DNA of 64,000 nucleotides, from the NCBI RefSeq assembly GCF_017942085.1, contig NZ_JAGKSP010000003.1, forward strand, positions 248,001 to 312,000. Reading direction: 5' to 3'. Of the stretch, positions 44,875-52,412 are shown in pieces (positions within the stretch are counted from its first letter, which is position 1; each line of letters opens with the position of its first letter). The translations under genes and the position numbers were made by a program. This stretch comes from Paenibacillus lignilyticus. GTDB lineage: Bacteria > Bacillota > Bacilli > Paenibacillales > Paenibacillaceae. The notes below the pieces were generated by a model. It was not told the DNA's origin. It made no database searches and saw only the letters and a program-made list of their open reading frames with translations.

Positions 44875-45390
44875 TCAAGTGCGCTCACCGGAGCGATTAC
44901 GCATGCCTACAAGTCCGAGCAGCCCAAGCAATCCAAGCCATCCCCAATCAAAACCATCATCGTCCGTGCCTACTGCGGTAGCACGATAACTGTTATCGCG
45001 CATTAGCCCCGATCCGCCTGTGATGGTTCTGTTTGTCAACGTCCCATAAGGTCTCATACTGCCATTATTTGCGTTCGTGCTGCCATAGTAAGAATTCATA
45101 TTATTCCCATTCGTGTTACTTCCATAGTTCGAATAATTTCTCGTACTATACGTGCTCGCATTGTTCAGATCTCTCAGGTTCGGAGTTATTCTAGGTGTAC
45201 CGGGAATGCCGTAAACATCCGGCGTACCTGTAGCACCCGGCGTCCCATTCATGTTGCTGCCGGATCCATAGATACTCGACTGGCTTCGTTCAATGTCAGT
45301 ATTGCTCATCGATTTATTTGCCATTGCCGGTAACGCAAACATCGCCGACAGCGTTAGGCATACAGCTGCGCTCGTTATTGCTTTTCTCAC
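44875..45390 (-). CDS. Secreted low-complexity protein with a WGxxGxxG-type C-terminal anchor
   Basis: A 171-residue protein: a signal peptide (KAITSAAVCLTLSAMFALPAMA), a Ser/Asn/Gly/Tyr/Thr-rich middle with PG-containing stretches (NGTPGATGTPDVYGIPGTP), and a C-terminal segment DWGWLGLLGLLGLVGMRNR. That tail matches the WGxxGxxG-CTERM pattern (Trp-Gly, Gly-rich hydrophobic helix, basic end) of small exported proteins in Bacilli whose sorting mechanism is not settled. GGAGG sits at the foot of a 5' hairpin (45404-45430). It appears monocistronic. Confidence 0.72.
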   Translation of the reverse strand: MRKAITSAAVCLTLSAMFALPAMANKSMSNTDIERSQSSIYGSGSNMNGTPGATGTPDVYGIPGTPRITPNLRDLNNASTYSTRNYSNYGSNTNGNNMNSYYGSTNANNGSMRPYGTLTNRTITGGSGLMRDNSYRATAVGTDDDGFDWGWLGLLGLLGLVGMRNRSGERT

Positions 45391-45403
45391 TGATTAACAA
45401 CCT

Positions 45404-45430
45404 CCATAAGTGTAGTGGTTTCACTTATGG
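45404..45430 (-). promoter_or_regulatory. Leader hairpin adjoining the ribosome binding site
   Basis: On the minus strand CCATAAGTG and CACTTATGG are perfect arms; the last GG of the second arm is the start of the GGAGG ribosome binding site, so folding could limit translation of the WGxxGxxG gene. Confidence 0.5.
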
Positions 45431-45492
45431 TTTCCCCTCGATACGAAGCGTTCATCCTTGCTTTTCGCTGGTAACGGTTTGTGGTGCGATGT

Positions 45493-45528
45493 AAAAACAC
45501 CAAACCCGACAACTGCCGGGTTTGGTGT
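45493..45528 (-). terminator. Terminator after the tautomerase gene
   Basis: Perfect arms ACACCAAACCCG (45497-45508) and CGGGTTTGGTGT (45517-45528), then a T-run on the minus strand. Confidence 0.85.
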
Positions 45529-45540
45529 GGGAATAACTCT

Positions 45541-45777
45541 TTATTTCTTTTTAGCCGCAAGCTGCTGGCGGTACTCTAACGCAGGCAGTCCGCCCCAGCC
45601 CCAATTATCGGTGTCCACTTCTTCAATGACGACGAATGTCGCTTCAAACGGCTTATTGAGAACGTTGAGCATGAGCTCACTGGCTCCTTTAATAAGAGCT
45701 GCTTTCTCTTCGGCAGTAATAGACTGGCGATCAGGTGTAGTCCCTTCTTTGGTCACTTGAATCGTTACGATCGGCAT
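45541..45777 (-). CDS. 4-oxalocrotonate tautomerase family protein
   Basis: A 78-residue tautomerase. Pro follows the initiator Met (MPIVTIQVTKEG), giving the catalytic N-terminal proline after Met removal; VVIEEVDTDNWGWGG matches the family's second half. Related enzymes interconvert enol and keto acids or dehalogenate. It lies 15 bases after the DsbA-like gene in the same orientation and ends at a strong terminator. Confidence 0.87.
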   Translation of the reverse strand: MPIVTIQVTKEGTTPDRQSITAEEKAALIKGASELMLNVLNKPFEATFVVIEEVDTDNWGWGGLPALEYRQQLAAKKK

Positions 45778-45792
45778 GATTGTTCTCCCCTA

Positions 45793-46428
45793 TTAGATCG
45801 TTTGTTTAATCACATTAATGAATTCATCAGGCGATTGCAGCCCGGATAGACTGACCTTCTCGTTAATGATAAAGTAAGGCACTCCTCTAACCCCAAGCTT
45901 CTGTGCATTTCGCTGACCGGCTTCAACTTTATCGATGCCCTCACCGCTCATCAGACGACTTTTTAACGCATCTGCGTCATCCGCTGCTTTCGATTCAATC
46001 GCAATGCGGACGAGTTCATCCACATTGCCGATATCAATACCTTCTTCAAAATAAGCCTTGTAGAGCGCTTCTATTAGTTGCACTTGCAAATGCTCCGGCG
46101 TAATTGCAACTAACTGATGGGATTTTGTAGTGTTTGGCGTATATTTAACAAGATCCATATTATAGTTAAGGCCAAATTGCGCGCCGGTTGTGTTGTACTG
46201 CTTCATTCTTGCTTCGAATTGTGCTGTTCCGCCTAATCGGCCGATCATCACTTTGCGATAATCCTCGCCTTCCGGTCGGATATCCGGGTTAAGCTGGAAC
46301 GCATGCCAGCGAACAGTTGCTTTCGTGTCTTCCGGCAATTGTTCTACAGCTGCCAGCAGACTCGTTGTTCCCATTCGGCACCATGGACAAATCGTATCGA
46401 AATAAACATCAATCGTTACTTGGTTCAC
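45793..46428 (-). CDS. DsbA-family (FrnE-like) oxidoreductase
   Basis: A 211-residue cytoplasmic thioredoxin-fold protein with the active site CPWC (in FDTICPWCRMG), the helical insertion and the cis-Pro segment RGVPYFIINE. It is of the FrnE/2-hydroxychromene-2-carboxylate-isomerase-like group, linked to polyketide modification and thiol stress. The GTG start overlaps the upstream flavoprotein stop by four bases (GTGA), so the genes are coupled. Confidence 0.88.
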   Translation of the reverse strand: MNQVTIDVYFDTICPWCRMGTTSLLAAVEQLPEDTKATVRWHAFQLNPDIRPEGEDYRKVMIGRLGGTAQFEARMKQYNTTGAQFGLNYNMDLVKYTPNTTKSHQLVAITPEHLQVQLIEALYKAYFEEGIDIGNVDELVRIAIESKAADDADALKSRLMSGEGIDKVEAGQRNAQKLGVRGVPYFIINEKVSLSGLQSPDEFINVIKQTI

Positions 46429-46976
46429 TTGGCTGTCACCGCTTGTTTCACCGGCTGAACCGTTTTGATATGGCGGATATAATCGACTTTGCTTTGTTCC
46501 AAGCGTTCATCGGAGAGATTAGACACATCGCTTAATGCAAAGTGAGGCAAATAAGACGCGCTGATGAAATGAGCAAGTGCATCGATCGGACGCAAGATCT
46601 CTTCGAGCGTGTAGCGATTAAAACCGTCCGGTTGGTATGAAGCTTCAGATCCATAAGTCGAGATGGCGACGCCAATCTCTTTGCCTGCGGTTTTGCTGCC
46701 GTCCGGACCGTATGCCCAGCCATATTGCAACACCGTATCAAACCATCTTTTCAGCAATGTCGGTGTGCTGTACCAGAACAACGGGTATTGGAAAATAATC
46801 CGATCATGCGCTTCAATGAGTGCTTGTTCCTTGGCAACGTCGATATTCTCGTCCGGATACGTTTTGTATAACTCGTGAATTGTGAATTCGCCGTGCTTCT
46901 CCAATTCTTCGCGCCATGTACGGTTCACTCGGGATTGTTCCATATTTGGATGTGTAATGATGACTAATGTTTTCAT
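46425..46976 (-). CDS. Flavodoxin-fold NAD(P)H oxidoreductase (NQO1/KefF-like)
   Basis: A 183-residue protein with KTLVIITHPNMEQSRVNRTW (FMN phosphate site), FQYPLFWYSTPTLLKRWFDTVLQYGWAYGPDG, the hallmark of the NQO1/KefF/MdaB group, and STYGSEASYQPDG. These enzymes reduce quinones by two electrons with NAD(P)H. The start ATG 46976 has GGAGA eight bases upstream; an earlier start would overlap the SDR gene. It is the first gene of a flavoprotein, FrnE-like and tautomerase set. Confidence 0.87.
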   Translation of the reverse strand: MKTLVIITHPNMEQSRVNRTWREELEKHGEFTIHELYKTYPDENIDVAKEQALIEAHDRIIFQYPLFWYSTPTLLKRWFDTVLQYGWAYGPDGSKTAGKEIGVAISTYGSEASYQPDGFNRYTLEEILRPIDALAHFISASYLPHFALSDVSNLSDERLEQSKVDYIRHIKTVQPVKQAVTAK

Positions 46977-47070
46977 GTGTAATATCTCCATTCGTGTTGG
47001 TTTTTTTGTTTGATAAGAAAGACGGACACGTAATAAATAATAAAGGTTAACTGTCAGTTCTTTAATTAGA

Positions 47071-47808
47071 TCAACGGCCCGCGTTCTGTCCGCCATCTAC
47101 ATGTAGGATCTCCCCAGTTACGAAATTTGCAGAATCCAAGTAAAGGATCGCATCCACAATATCGCTTGATTCGCCCATTCTGCCTACCGGATGCAATTTA
47201 TTCAAGAAATCATGTGTTTCTTGAGGGTGCATTGGCGTTTTGATGATACCAGGCGCAACTGCATTCACGCGAATCCCTTTATCGGCGTATTCAATGGCCA
47301 GGGACTTCGTCGCGGAATTAAGGCCGCCTTTAGTCAGTGACGCTAAGATGGATGGCACGCCGGCGATCGGTTGATCTACAAGGCTGGTTGTAATGCTTAC
47401 GATATGTCCATTGCCGGCCTTCAGCATCTCAGCTGCCGCACGTCGAGTAATTTGGAAGAATCCGCCCATATTGATCGAAACCACATTAGAAAAGTCCTCG
47501 TCCGTGTATTCCGTAAAAGGTTTTGCAAGGAAGATACCTGCATTGTTAACCAAGGTGTCGACACGTCCGAAGCGATCCAATGCTGCTGCGATAACGCGAT
47601 CGGCAACTTGAGGGTCCGAGATATCGCCAGCAACCGCAGCGACTTGTGCGCCGGTAGGATCAAGTTCTTTTACGGCAGCGGCTAGTGTATCTTCACGGCG
47701 TCCGTTGATTACGACATTCGCTCCGCGTTTCACGTATTCCATCGCTGTTGCTTTACCAATTCCGCTGCTACCGCCTGTGATGATGACTACTTTACCCTGC
47801 ATATTCAT
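47071..47808 (-). CDS. SDR-family oxidoreductase, copy 1 (no active-site tyrosine)
   Basis: A 245-residue SDR with TGGSSGIG, the NGRRED cofactor loop, NNAGIF and the C-terminal VTGEILHVDGGQNAGR. At the place of the usual YxxxK the sequence is SILASLTK: Lys is present but Tyr is replaced by Ala. It is a close paralogue of the SDR at 48358-49095, with roughly nine residues in ten identical by eye. A perfect palindrome (47826-47839) lies just upstream. The start ATG has AGGAG nine bases before it. Confidence 0.85.
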   Translation of the reverse strand: MNMQGKVVIITGGSSGIGKATAMEYVKRGANVVINGRREDTLAAAVKELDPTGAQVAAVAGDISDPQVADRVIAAALDRFGRVDTLVNNAGIFLAKPFTEYTDEDFSNVVSINMGGFFQITRRAAAEMLKAGNGHIVSITTSLVDQPIAGVPSILASLTKGGLNSATKSLAIEYADKGIRVNAVAPGIIKTPMHPQETHDFLNKLHPVGRMGESSDIVDAILYLDSANFVTGEILHVDGGQNAGR

Positions 47809-47825
47809 TGCTTCAATCTCCTTTA

Positions 47826-47839
47826 ACCTATTAATAGGT
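47826..47839. promoter_or_regulatory. Operator palindrome ACCTATTAATAGGT (SDR copy 1)
   Basis: Perfect 14-base palindrome 17 bases upstream of the SDR start. The corresponding site before SDR copy 2 differs by only one or two bases, which points to a shared TetR-family repressor. Confidence 0.6.
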
Positions 47840-47879
47840 AGTTTATTTGTTTAACGATATCTTGTTTTCCTAAGTTCGA

Positions 47880-47913
47880 CTATGCTTTAGCAGTTTGCGT
47901 TGTTTTTGTTCAT
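47880..47913 (-). pseudogene. Relic of a second tetR gene (first ~11 codons only)
   Basis: On the minus strand ATG at 47913 is followed by codons for NKNNANC and then a stop. The sequence aligns with the first codons of the intact tetR (SKNTNTAEA) starting at 49732, and the sequence upstream of both ATGs also aligns over about 40 bases, including the operator. The rest of the gene is gone. It is most simply read as deletion of tetR from one copy of a duplicated unit. Confidence 0.6.
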
Positions 47914-47922
47914 GAGTTCATT

Positions 47923-47940
47923 CTACCTTTTAGTAGGTAG
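47923..47940. promoter_or_regulatory. Operator palindrome CTACCT-N6-AGGTAG
   Basis: CTACCTTTTAGTAGGTAG has perfect six-base arms. It stands before the tetR relic, where the intact tetR has CTACCTTCTAGTAGATAA. Confidence 0.6.
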
Positions 47941-47975
47941 TAAATCAACGGAAATATTAGGAGGCTAATTCGTAA

Positions 47976-48299
47976 TTAGTTATTCTTAAAAAATGGGACG
48001 TTCTTCATGTAGATACTTTCTTGTTTCTCTACCAAGGCTCCGTCAGCTTCCGTAACACGTCTTAATTCGAGCCATTCAGGGTCATTACGGAATCGCTCAT
48101 AGTTGGCCTCGCGCAGTTCCATGTTCTCATGCTCGACGATATAATACAGCTGATTTTTGTCTGTATCGACATCGTCCCAGAAATGCGTAATTTTCATTCC
48201 GTGCTTACTGAACAGTTCAATAACGTGGTCCCTGAATCGAGCTTGAATGGCCTGCATTTTACCCGGCATGACATGATAAACGCGTAATTCATACAACAT
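47976..48299 (-). CDS. NIPSNAP-family protein
   Basis: A 107-residue dimeric alpha-beta-barrel protein (MLYELRVYHVMPGKMQAIQARFRDHVIELFSKHGMKITHFW), ending in NPEWLELRRVTEADGALVEKQES-like sequence of the NIPSNAP family. Function in bacteria is unclear. It lies 58 bases downstream of SDR copy 2 in the same direction, with GGAGG before the ATG, so it is probably co-expressed with it. Confidence 0.83.
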   Translation of the reverse strand: MLYELRVYHVMPGKMQAIQARFRDHVIELFSKHGMKITHFWDDVDTDKNQLYYIVEHENMELREANYERFRNDPEWLELRRVTEADGALVEKQESIYMKNVPFFKNN

Positions 48300-48357
48300 A
48301 TATGATGCCTCCTATAATTGGTTTGATTTCATAGTCTAGTCAGAGCTTCATTGAATA

Positions 48358-49095
48358 TTAACGGCCTGCGTTCTGTCCGCCATCCACGTGCAAGATTTCA
48401 CCGGTCACGAAGTTTGCGCTATCCAAGTATAGAATCGCATCGACGATTTCACTCATTTCGCCCATACGGCCAAGCGGGTGCAATTTCTCAAGGAATTCAT
48501 GCGTTGCTGCAGGGTGCATAGGTGTTTTGACAATCCCCGGTGCCACAGCATTTACTCGAATGCCCTTCTCAGCGTATTCGATAGCCAGTGACTTGGTCGC
48601 GGAATTTAGACCGCCTTTGGTTAGAGAAGCTAATACCGACGGCACTCCGGCGATCGGCTGATCTACGAGGCTTGTTGTAATGCTAACGATGTGGCCATTT
48701 CCGGATTTCAGCATTTCGGCTGCCGCACGTCTTGTGATTTGGAAGAATCCGCCCATATTGATGGACACCACATTGGCAAAATCCTCGTCCGTGTATTCCG
48801 TAAAAGGCTTAGCAAGGAAGATACCTGCGTTATTGATCAGCGTGTCAATTCGTCCGAATCGCTCCAATCCGGCAGCGATAACACGATCAGCTACTTGAGG
48901 ATCAGAGATATCTCCGGCAACGGCAGCTACCCGTATTCCTGAAGGATCGATTTCCTTCGCTGCCGCTTCTAGTGTATCCTCGCGACGGCCATTTATAACA
49001 ACGCTTGCTCCTCGTTTCACGAACTCGATTGCAGCTGCTTTCCCAATCCCGCTGCTTCCACCTGTGATTACGACTACTTTATCTTGCATATTCAT
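48358..49095 (-). CDS. SDR-family oxidoreductase, copy 2 (no active-site tyrosine)
   Basis: A 245-residue SDR almost identical to the copy at 47071-47808, with the same TGGSSGIG, NNAGIF and HVDGGQNAGR motifs and the same loss of the catalytic Tyr (SVLASLTK). Changes between copies are scattered and mostly conservative, so both appear to be under selection for function. The upstream leader is also similar in both copies (CTCCTTT, ATTAATAGGTAG). The tetR gene lies next upstream and is the likely repressor. Confidence 0.85.
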   Translation of the reverse strand: MNMQDKVVVITGGSSGIGKAAAIEFVKRGASVVINGRREDTLEAAAKEIDPSGIRVAAVAGDISDPQVADRVIAAGLERFGRIDTLINNAGIFLAKPFTEYTDEDFANVVSINMGGFFQITRRAAAEMLKSGNGHIVSITTSLVDQPIAGVPSVLASLTKGGLNSATKSLAIEYAEKGIRVNAVAPGIVKTPMHPAATHEFLEKLHPLGRMGEMSEIVDAILYLDSANFVTGEILHVDGGQNAGR

Positions 49096-49112
49096 GCTTC
49101 ACTTCTCCTTTG

Positions 49113-49126
49113 ACTATTAATAGGTA
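49113..49126. promoter_or_regulatory. Operator ACTATTAATAGGTA (SDR copy 2)
   Basis: Near-palindrome upstream of SDR copy 2 matching the perfect site before copy 1 except for one missing C. Confidence 0.5.
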
Positions 49127-49159
49127 GATTAATTGCTTAAAAAGATCCGCCTTTAATTG

Positions 49160-49732
49160 TTATTTAAAAGCGGATAATATTCCTTCGGCAATCGTGTCAT
49201 ATCTCTGAATATCCTTGAAGCTTCTGGCAATTAATTGAGCTCCTTGCACTGCGGCGAACAATTTATGAGCTTGCGTTAATGCGGCGCCTTCAAACCGAAG
49301 GCTTCCTTCTTGGCGACCGTTCTCTAATACCTGGGTTAACCAATTCAGATTGATTTCAAAGAACTCTGCAACTCCATTGCGCGCTCGTTCAGATAACGAG
49401 GTCAAGTCGGTTGATAACATAACGCCTAAACAAGTTCGATAATTGTTTGCCGGTCCACTGCGATACAGATCAATGAACTTAAGCAGTTTGTCGTAACTGT
49501 TCGGCATTTCTCCATCAACCCGTGCAATGAATGCTTGAAAGCCTTCACGATAGCGCTTGATCAGCGCTTCTCCCAAATCCTCCTTACTCGGATAATGGTA
49601 ATGAATACTTGCGGTACGAATTCCTACTTTTTCGGCGATGTGAGCGTAGCTGAATCCGTTAAATCCGGACTCCATCACCATTGACTCGGCGGCATCCAAA
49701 ATGGCTTCTGCTGTGTTTGTGTTTTTGCTCAT
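49160..49732 (-). CDS. TetR-family transcriptional regulator
   Basis: A 190-residue regulator: the N-terminal helix-turn-helix AILDAAESMVMESGFNGFSYAHIAEKVGIRTASIHYHYPSKEDL is followed by a ligand-binding helical domain with FIARVDGEMPNSYDKLLKFIDLYRSGPANNYRTCLGVML and LAAVQGAQLIARSF-like late helices. It lies directly upstream of SDR copy 2, and the operators near it recur before both SDRs. It likely represses itself and the two SDRs, with an unknown inducer, perhaps a reactive carbonyl or quinone. Confidence 0.88.
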   Translation of the reverse strand: MSKNTNTAEAILDAAESMVMESGFNGFSYAHIAEKVGIRTASIHYHYPSKEDLGEALIKRYREGFQAFIARVDGEMPNSYDKLLKFIDLYRSGPANNYRTCLGVMLSTDLTSLSERARNGVAEFFEINLNWLTQVLENGRQEGSLRFEGAALTQAHKLFAAVQGAQLIARSFKDIQRYDTIAEGILSAFK

Positions 49733-49741
49733 GTGGTTATT

Positions 49742-49759
49742 CTACCTTCTAGTAGATAA
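49742..49759. promoter_or_regulatory. Operator CTACCTTCTAGTAGATAA upstream of tetR
   Basis: Matches the perfect palindrome at 47923-47940 at 14 or so of 18 positions; located between the MFS stop and the tetR start, suited to autoregulation. Confidence 0.5.
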
Positions 49760-49777
49760 TAAATCAAGCCGGAAATT

Positions 49778-50959
49778 TTAGGTGCTCTTATCGTTCTCCA
49801 ATTTATGAACAACTATGCTGCCGATGCCAAGCGGCAAGCTCAGCCCGCCAATCAACACAATCAAGGCTGCACCCAGTAACGCGACTAGATAATTACCGTG
49901 TCCCGAGATGAGCAGACCGGCAACCAGCGGACCGATCATTTGGCCCAGGCCAAATGAGGCAGTCAGTAAGCCGATTATTTTTCGATTGTTCTGTGGATAT
50001 AACTCCTTGGCATAAGACACAAACAATGTCGTGATGCCCATAAAAGTCGCTCCGAACAAAATCGCGCCAACGTATATGGCAGCTATCGATGAAAACAGAA
50101 CCGGCAGTGCAATACCTATCGACTGCAGGAGCATCGCAACGGTTAATGTCCACTTCTTCCCTAACCTGGCAGCCAACAGGGACCAAGCCACACATGAAGG
50201 TGCGGCGGCGATACCAACCAACATCCAGCTGAGTGAAGCGATGTTCGGTATATCCGATACCGTCTTCGCAAATGCAACAAGGTAAGTGCCGGTCACAATG
50301 TAGCCTAAGCCTTCCAAGCCATAGGCAATCAATAGCCAAATTAAGATTCTTCGTACGGCCGAAGCCGAATACCGCTGCTGTGTAGGAGAATCGATTATCT
50401 TAGTCTTCGTTTGGTTGTTACCCCGCAACGAATACCATGCCGCCACACTGAGAATCAAACTAATGAAACCTAATCCCTGCCACGCTTCGATCCAACCGCC
50501 ATCTTGAGTAAAGAGCGGTACTGCAAAGCCTGTGAGCAGAATTCCAACCCCTACACCGCCGTAGAATATTCCGGTTTGCAGCTCCGATATCCGTTCCAAT
50601 ACCATGCTGGAAGCAATTATAAACACAACTGCGCTGGCAAGCCCCGATAAGAAACGAAACAGAAACCAAACTTCGAAGTTGTTGAACATGCTCATTTCCC
50701 AAGTGGTCGCAATACTTGAGATTAATCCGATCAGCAGCAGTAACGGCCGATTTCTAACCCTTATCATCGTCAGCATGATGGCGCCGATCAAATAACCCAG
50801 ATAATTGCTTGATGCCAGATAACCCGCTCCCGCTGTCGAGAACAGACCGTGCTCCATCATCATGGGCAGAATCGGCGTAAAGGCGAACCTGCCTATTCCC
50901 ATCGCTACGATCAATGCCGTCATGCCGCCAAGCAGAACAAGCCAAGTAGGTCTCTCCAT
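49778..50959 (-). CDS. MFS transporter, YbfB/YjiJ family
   Basis: A 393-residue protein with 12 membrane segments. The N-terminus LVLLGGMTALIVAMGIGRFAFTPILPMMMEHGLFSTAGAGYLASSNYLGYLIGA is typical of the YbfB/YjiJ group. Substrates are not well established; export of small organic compounds is the usual guess. It is upstream of tetR in the same orientation, with 45 bases between them, so it may be read through into the regulator. It is divergent from the gerB-type gene at 51087. Confidence 0.85.
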   Translation of the reverse strand: MERPTWLVLLGGMTALIVAMGIGRFAFTPILPMMMEHGLFSTAGAGYLASSNYLGYLIGAIMLTMIRVRNRPLLLLIGLISSIATTWEMSMFNNFEVWFLFRFLSGLASAVVFIIASSMVLERISELQTGIFYGGVGVGILLTGFAVPLFTQDGGWIEAWQGLGFISLILSVAAWYSLRGNNQTKTKIIDSPTQQRYSASAVRRILIWLLIAYGLEGLGYIVTGTYLVAFAKTVSDIPNIASLSWMLVGIAAAPSCVAWSLLAARLGKKWTLTVAMLLQSIGIALPVLFSSIAAIYVGAILFGATFMGITTLFVSYAKELYPQNNRKIIGLLTASFGLGQMIGPLVAGLLISGHGNYLVALLGAALIVLIGGLSLPLGIGSIVVHKLENDKST

Positions 50960-51086
50960 TCCTCATCCCTCCCTTCATCTCTATCATCAGCCGCTATGAT
51001 CATACACCGTTACCTGTTGCTTGTATATCTCGTTCTTTCATTGTAAATACTTGGTACAACTATCGCCAGTAAGGAGAGAAGAGCCG

Positions 51087-52193
51087 ATGAAAGTGCAACC
51101 GAGAGAACAAATCACAGCGACGCAGCTCGGCTTTTTACTGATTACCTTTGTCATTTCTACGATTATCTTGACGGTTCCCGGAATCATGGTCATGTTCGGC
51201 AAACAAAATTCGTGGATATCCTTCTTCCCTGCCTCTTTAACCGGATTGCTTAGCATTTGGGTGATGATTACGCTTGGGAAACGGTATCCGGGATTAACGA
51301 TTACCCAGTACAGTTCCAGAATCGTCGGCAAATGGCTGGGCGCTTTGCTGGGAATCAATTATATCTACTATTGGTTCATATCGATCACAACGATTACCAT
51401 GCAGCATGTGGGTTTTGTAAGTACGCTGTTGTTACCTCAAAGCCCGCATATCGTCGGAAGTCTGACATTCTTGGTGCTATGCGCGATAGCCGTCCTTACC
51501 GGAATCGAAGTCATCGCCAGATGCAATGAACTCATTAGCATTATCATTTTGGTTTCTTTGCTGCCTCTATTGATCTTGACAGCCGGTATAGGCGATTTCA
51601 ATCAACTTAGGCCGGTTTTGGGAGACGGAGTGGTCCCGGTTCTGCAAGGCGCCGTTAGTCCGGCCGGTGGGTTTATGAATCAACTCTTTATATTGGGCTG
51701 GCTGTACCCGTACTTGAATCAACCCCATAAAGCACGCAAAGTATCTCTCATTGCACTTACCAGCATTTTCGTAATCATAGTAGCCATTGTATTGCTTACT
51801 ATTACGGTATTGGGTCCATTGACAGGCAAACTGACCTATTCGTTCTTAAGCGTTATCCAATATATCGGCATTACGGGATCATTTGAACGACTGGAGGCTG
51901 TCGCTGTATCCATTTGGGTAATGGGATGCTTTGTTAAGGTAGCCATATGTTTGTTTATCCTGTGTCTCTGTGTTTGCCATCTCTTCGGAATTCGAAATTA
52001 TCGTGAAATCGTGCTGCCCGTAACCATGATGTCTCTTGTCGGCTCCGTATGGATCTTCAAGAACGGGTCGGAACTGTTGAACTATCTCGCCTTCACTTTC
52101 CCGCTCTTGGCTTTCTTCAACCAAAGTTTTTTGCCGTTGTTGTTGCTAACGATTGACTCCATCAAGAGAAGGGGTCGACAATCATTGCTTTAG
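51087..52193 (+). CDS. gerB: GerB-family endospore germination permease, on the opposite strand to its gerA/gerC partners
   Basis: A 368-residue membrane protein with about ten segments (ITATQLGFLLITFVISTIILTVPGIMVMFGKQNSWISFFPASLTGLLSIWVM ...) of the GerB/spore germination permease family. The start ATG 51087 has AAGGAGAG upstream. It faces and overlaps by 12 bases the last gene of the gerA-gerC cluster at 52182-55204, instead of lying inside that operon. Confidence 0.87.
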   Translation: MKVQPREQITATQLGFLLITFVISTIILTVPGIMVMFGKQNSWISFFPASLTGLLSIWVMITLGKRYPGLTITQYSSRIVGKWLGALLGINYIYYWFISITTITMQHVGFVSTLLLPQSPHIVGSLTFLVLCAIAVLTGIEVIARCNELISIIILVSLLPLLILTAGIGDFNQLRPVLGDGVVPVLQGAVSPAGGFMNQLFILGWLYPYLNQPHKARKVSLIALTSIFVIIVAIVLLTITVLGPLTGKLTYSFLSVIQYIGITGSFERLEAVAVSIWVMGCFVKVAICLFILCLCVCHLFGIRNYREIVLPVTMMSLVGSVWIFKNGSELLNYLAFTFPLLAFFNQSFLPLLLLTIDSIKRRGRQSLL

Positions 52194-52412
52194 CAGCATT
52201 TTCCCGATAGGTTCAAGAAGCATTCTGGCCGGTTCCGTGAAGCTCGGCAGATTAACCCGTGCCAATAAGATGGAGCCCACTAGAGCGGAGCTCACCAGAA
52301 TACAACCGTAAACCACCGCTTCTTTGTTTTTTTGCTGACTTCGCAGTGACTTCACTTTCACAATGGTCCATACCAACAATAGAAGGACATACCCTGCTAT
52401 TTTCACGGTCAT
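52182..52412 (-). CDS. Small two-segment membrane protein in the ger operon
   Basis: A 76-residue protein with two hydrophobic segments (IAGYVLLLLVWTIVKV and EAVVYGCILVSSALVGSILLARV) joined by a basic loop KSLRSQQKNKEA. I do not recognise a named family, although small membrane proteins do occur in germination-receptor operons. It overlaps gerC by four bases (ATGA), so it is translationally coupled. Its 3' end overlaps the convergent gerB gene by 12 bases. Confidence 0.65.
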   Translation of the reverse strand: MTVKIAGYVLLLLVWTIVKVKSLRSQQKNKEAVVYGCILVSSALVGSILLARVNLPSFTEPARMLLEPIGKMLLKQ

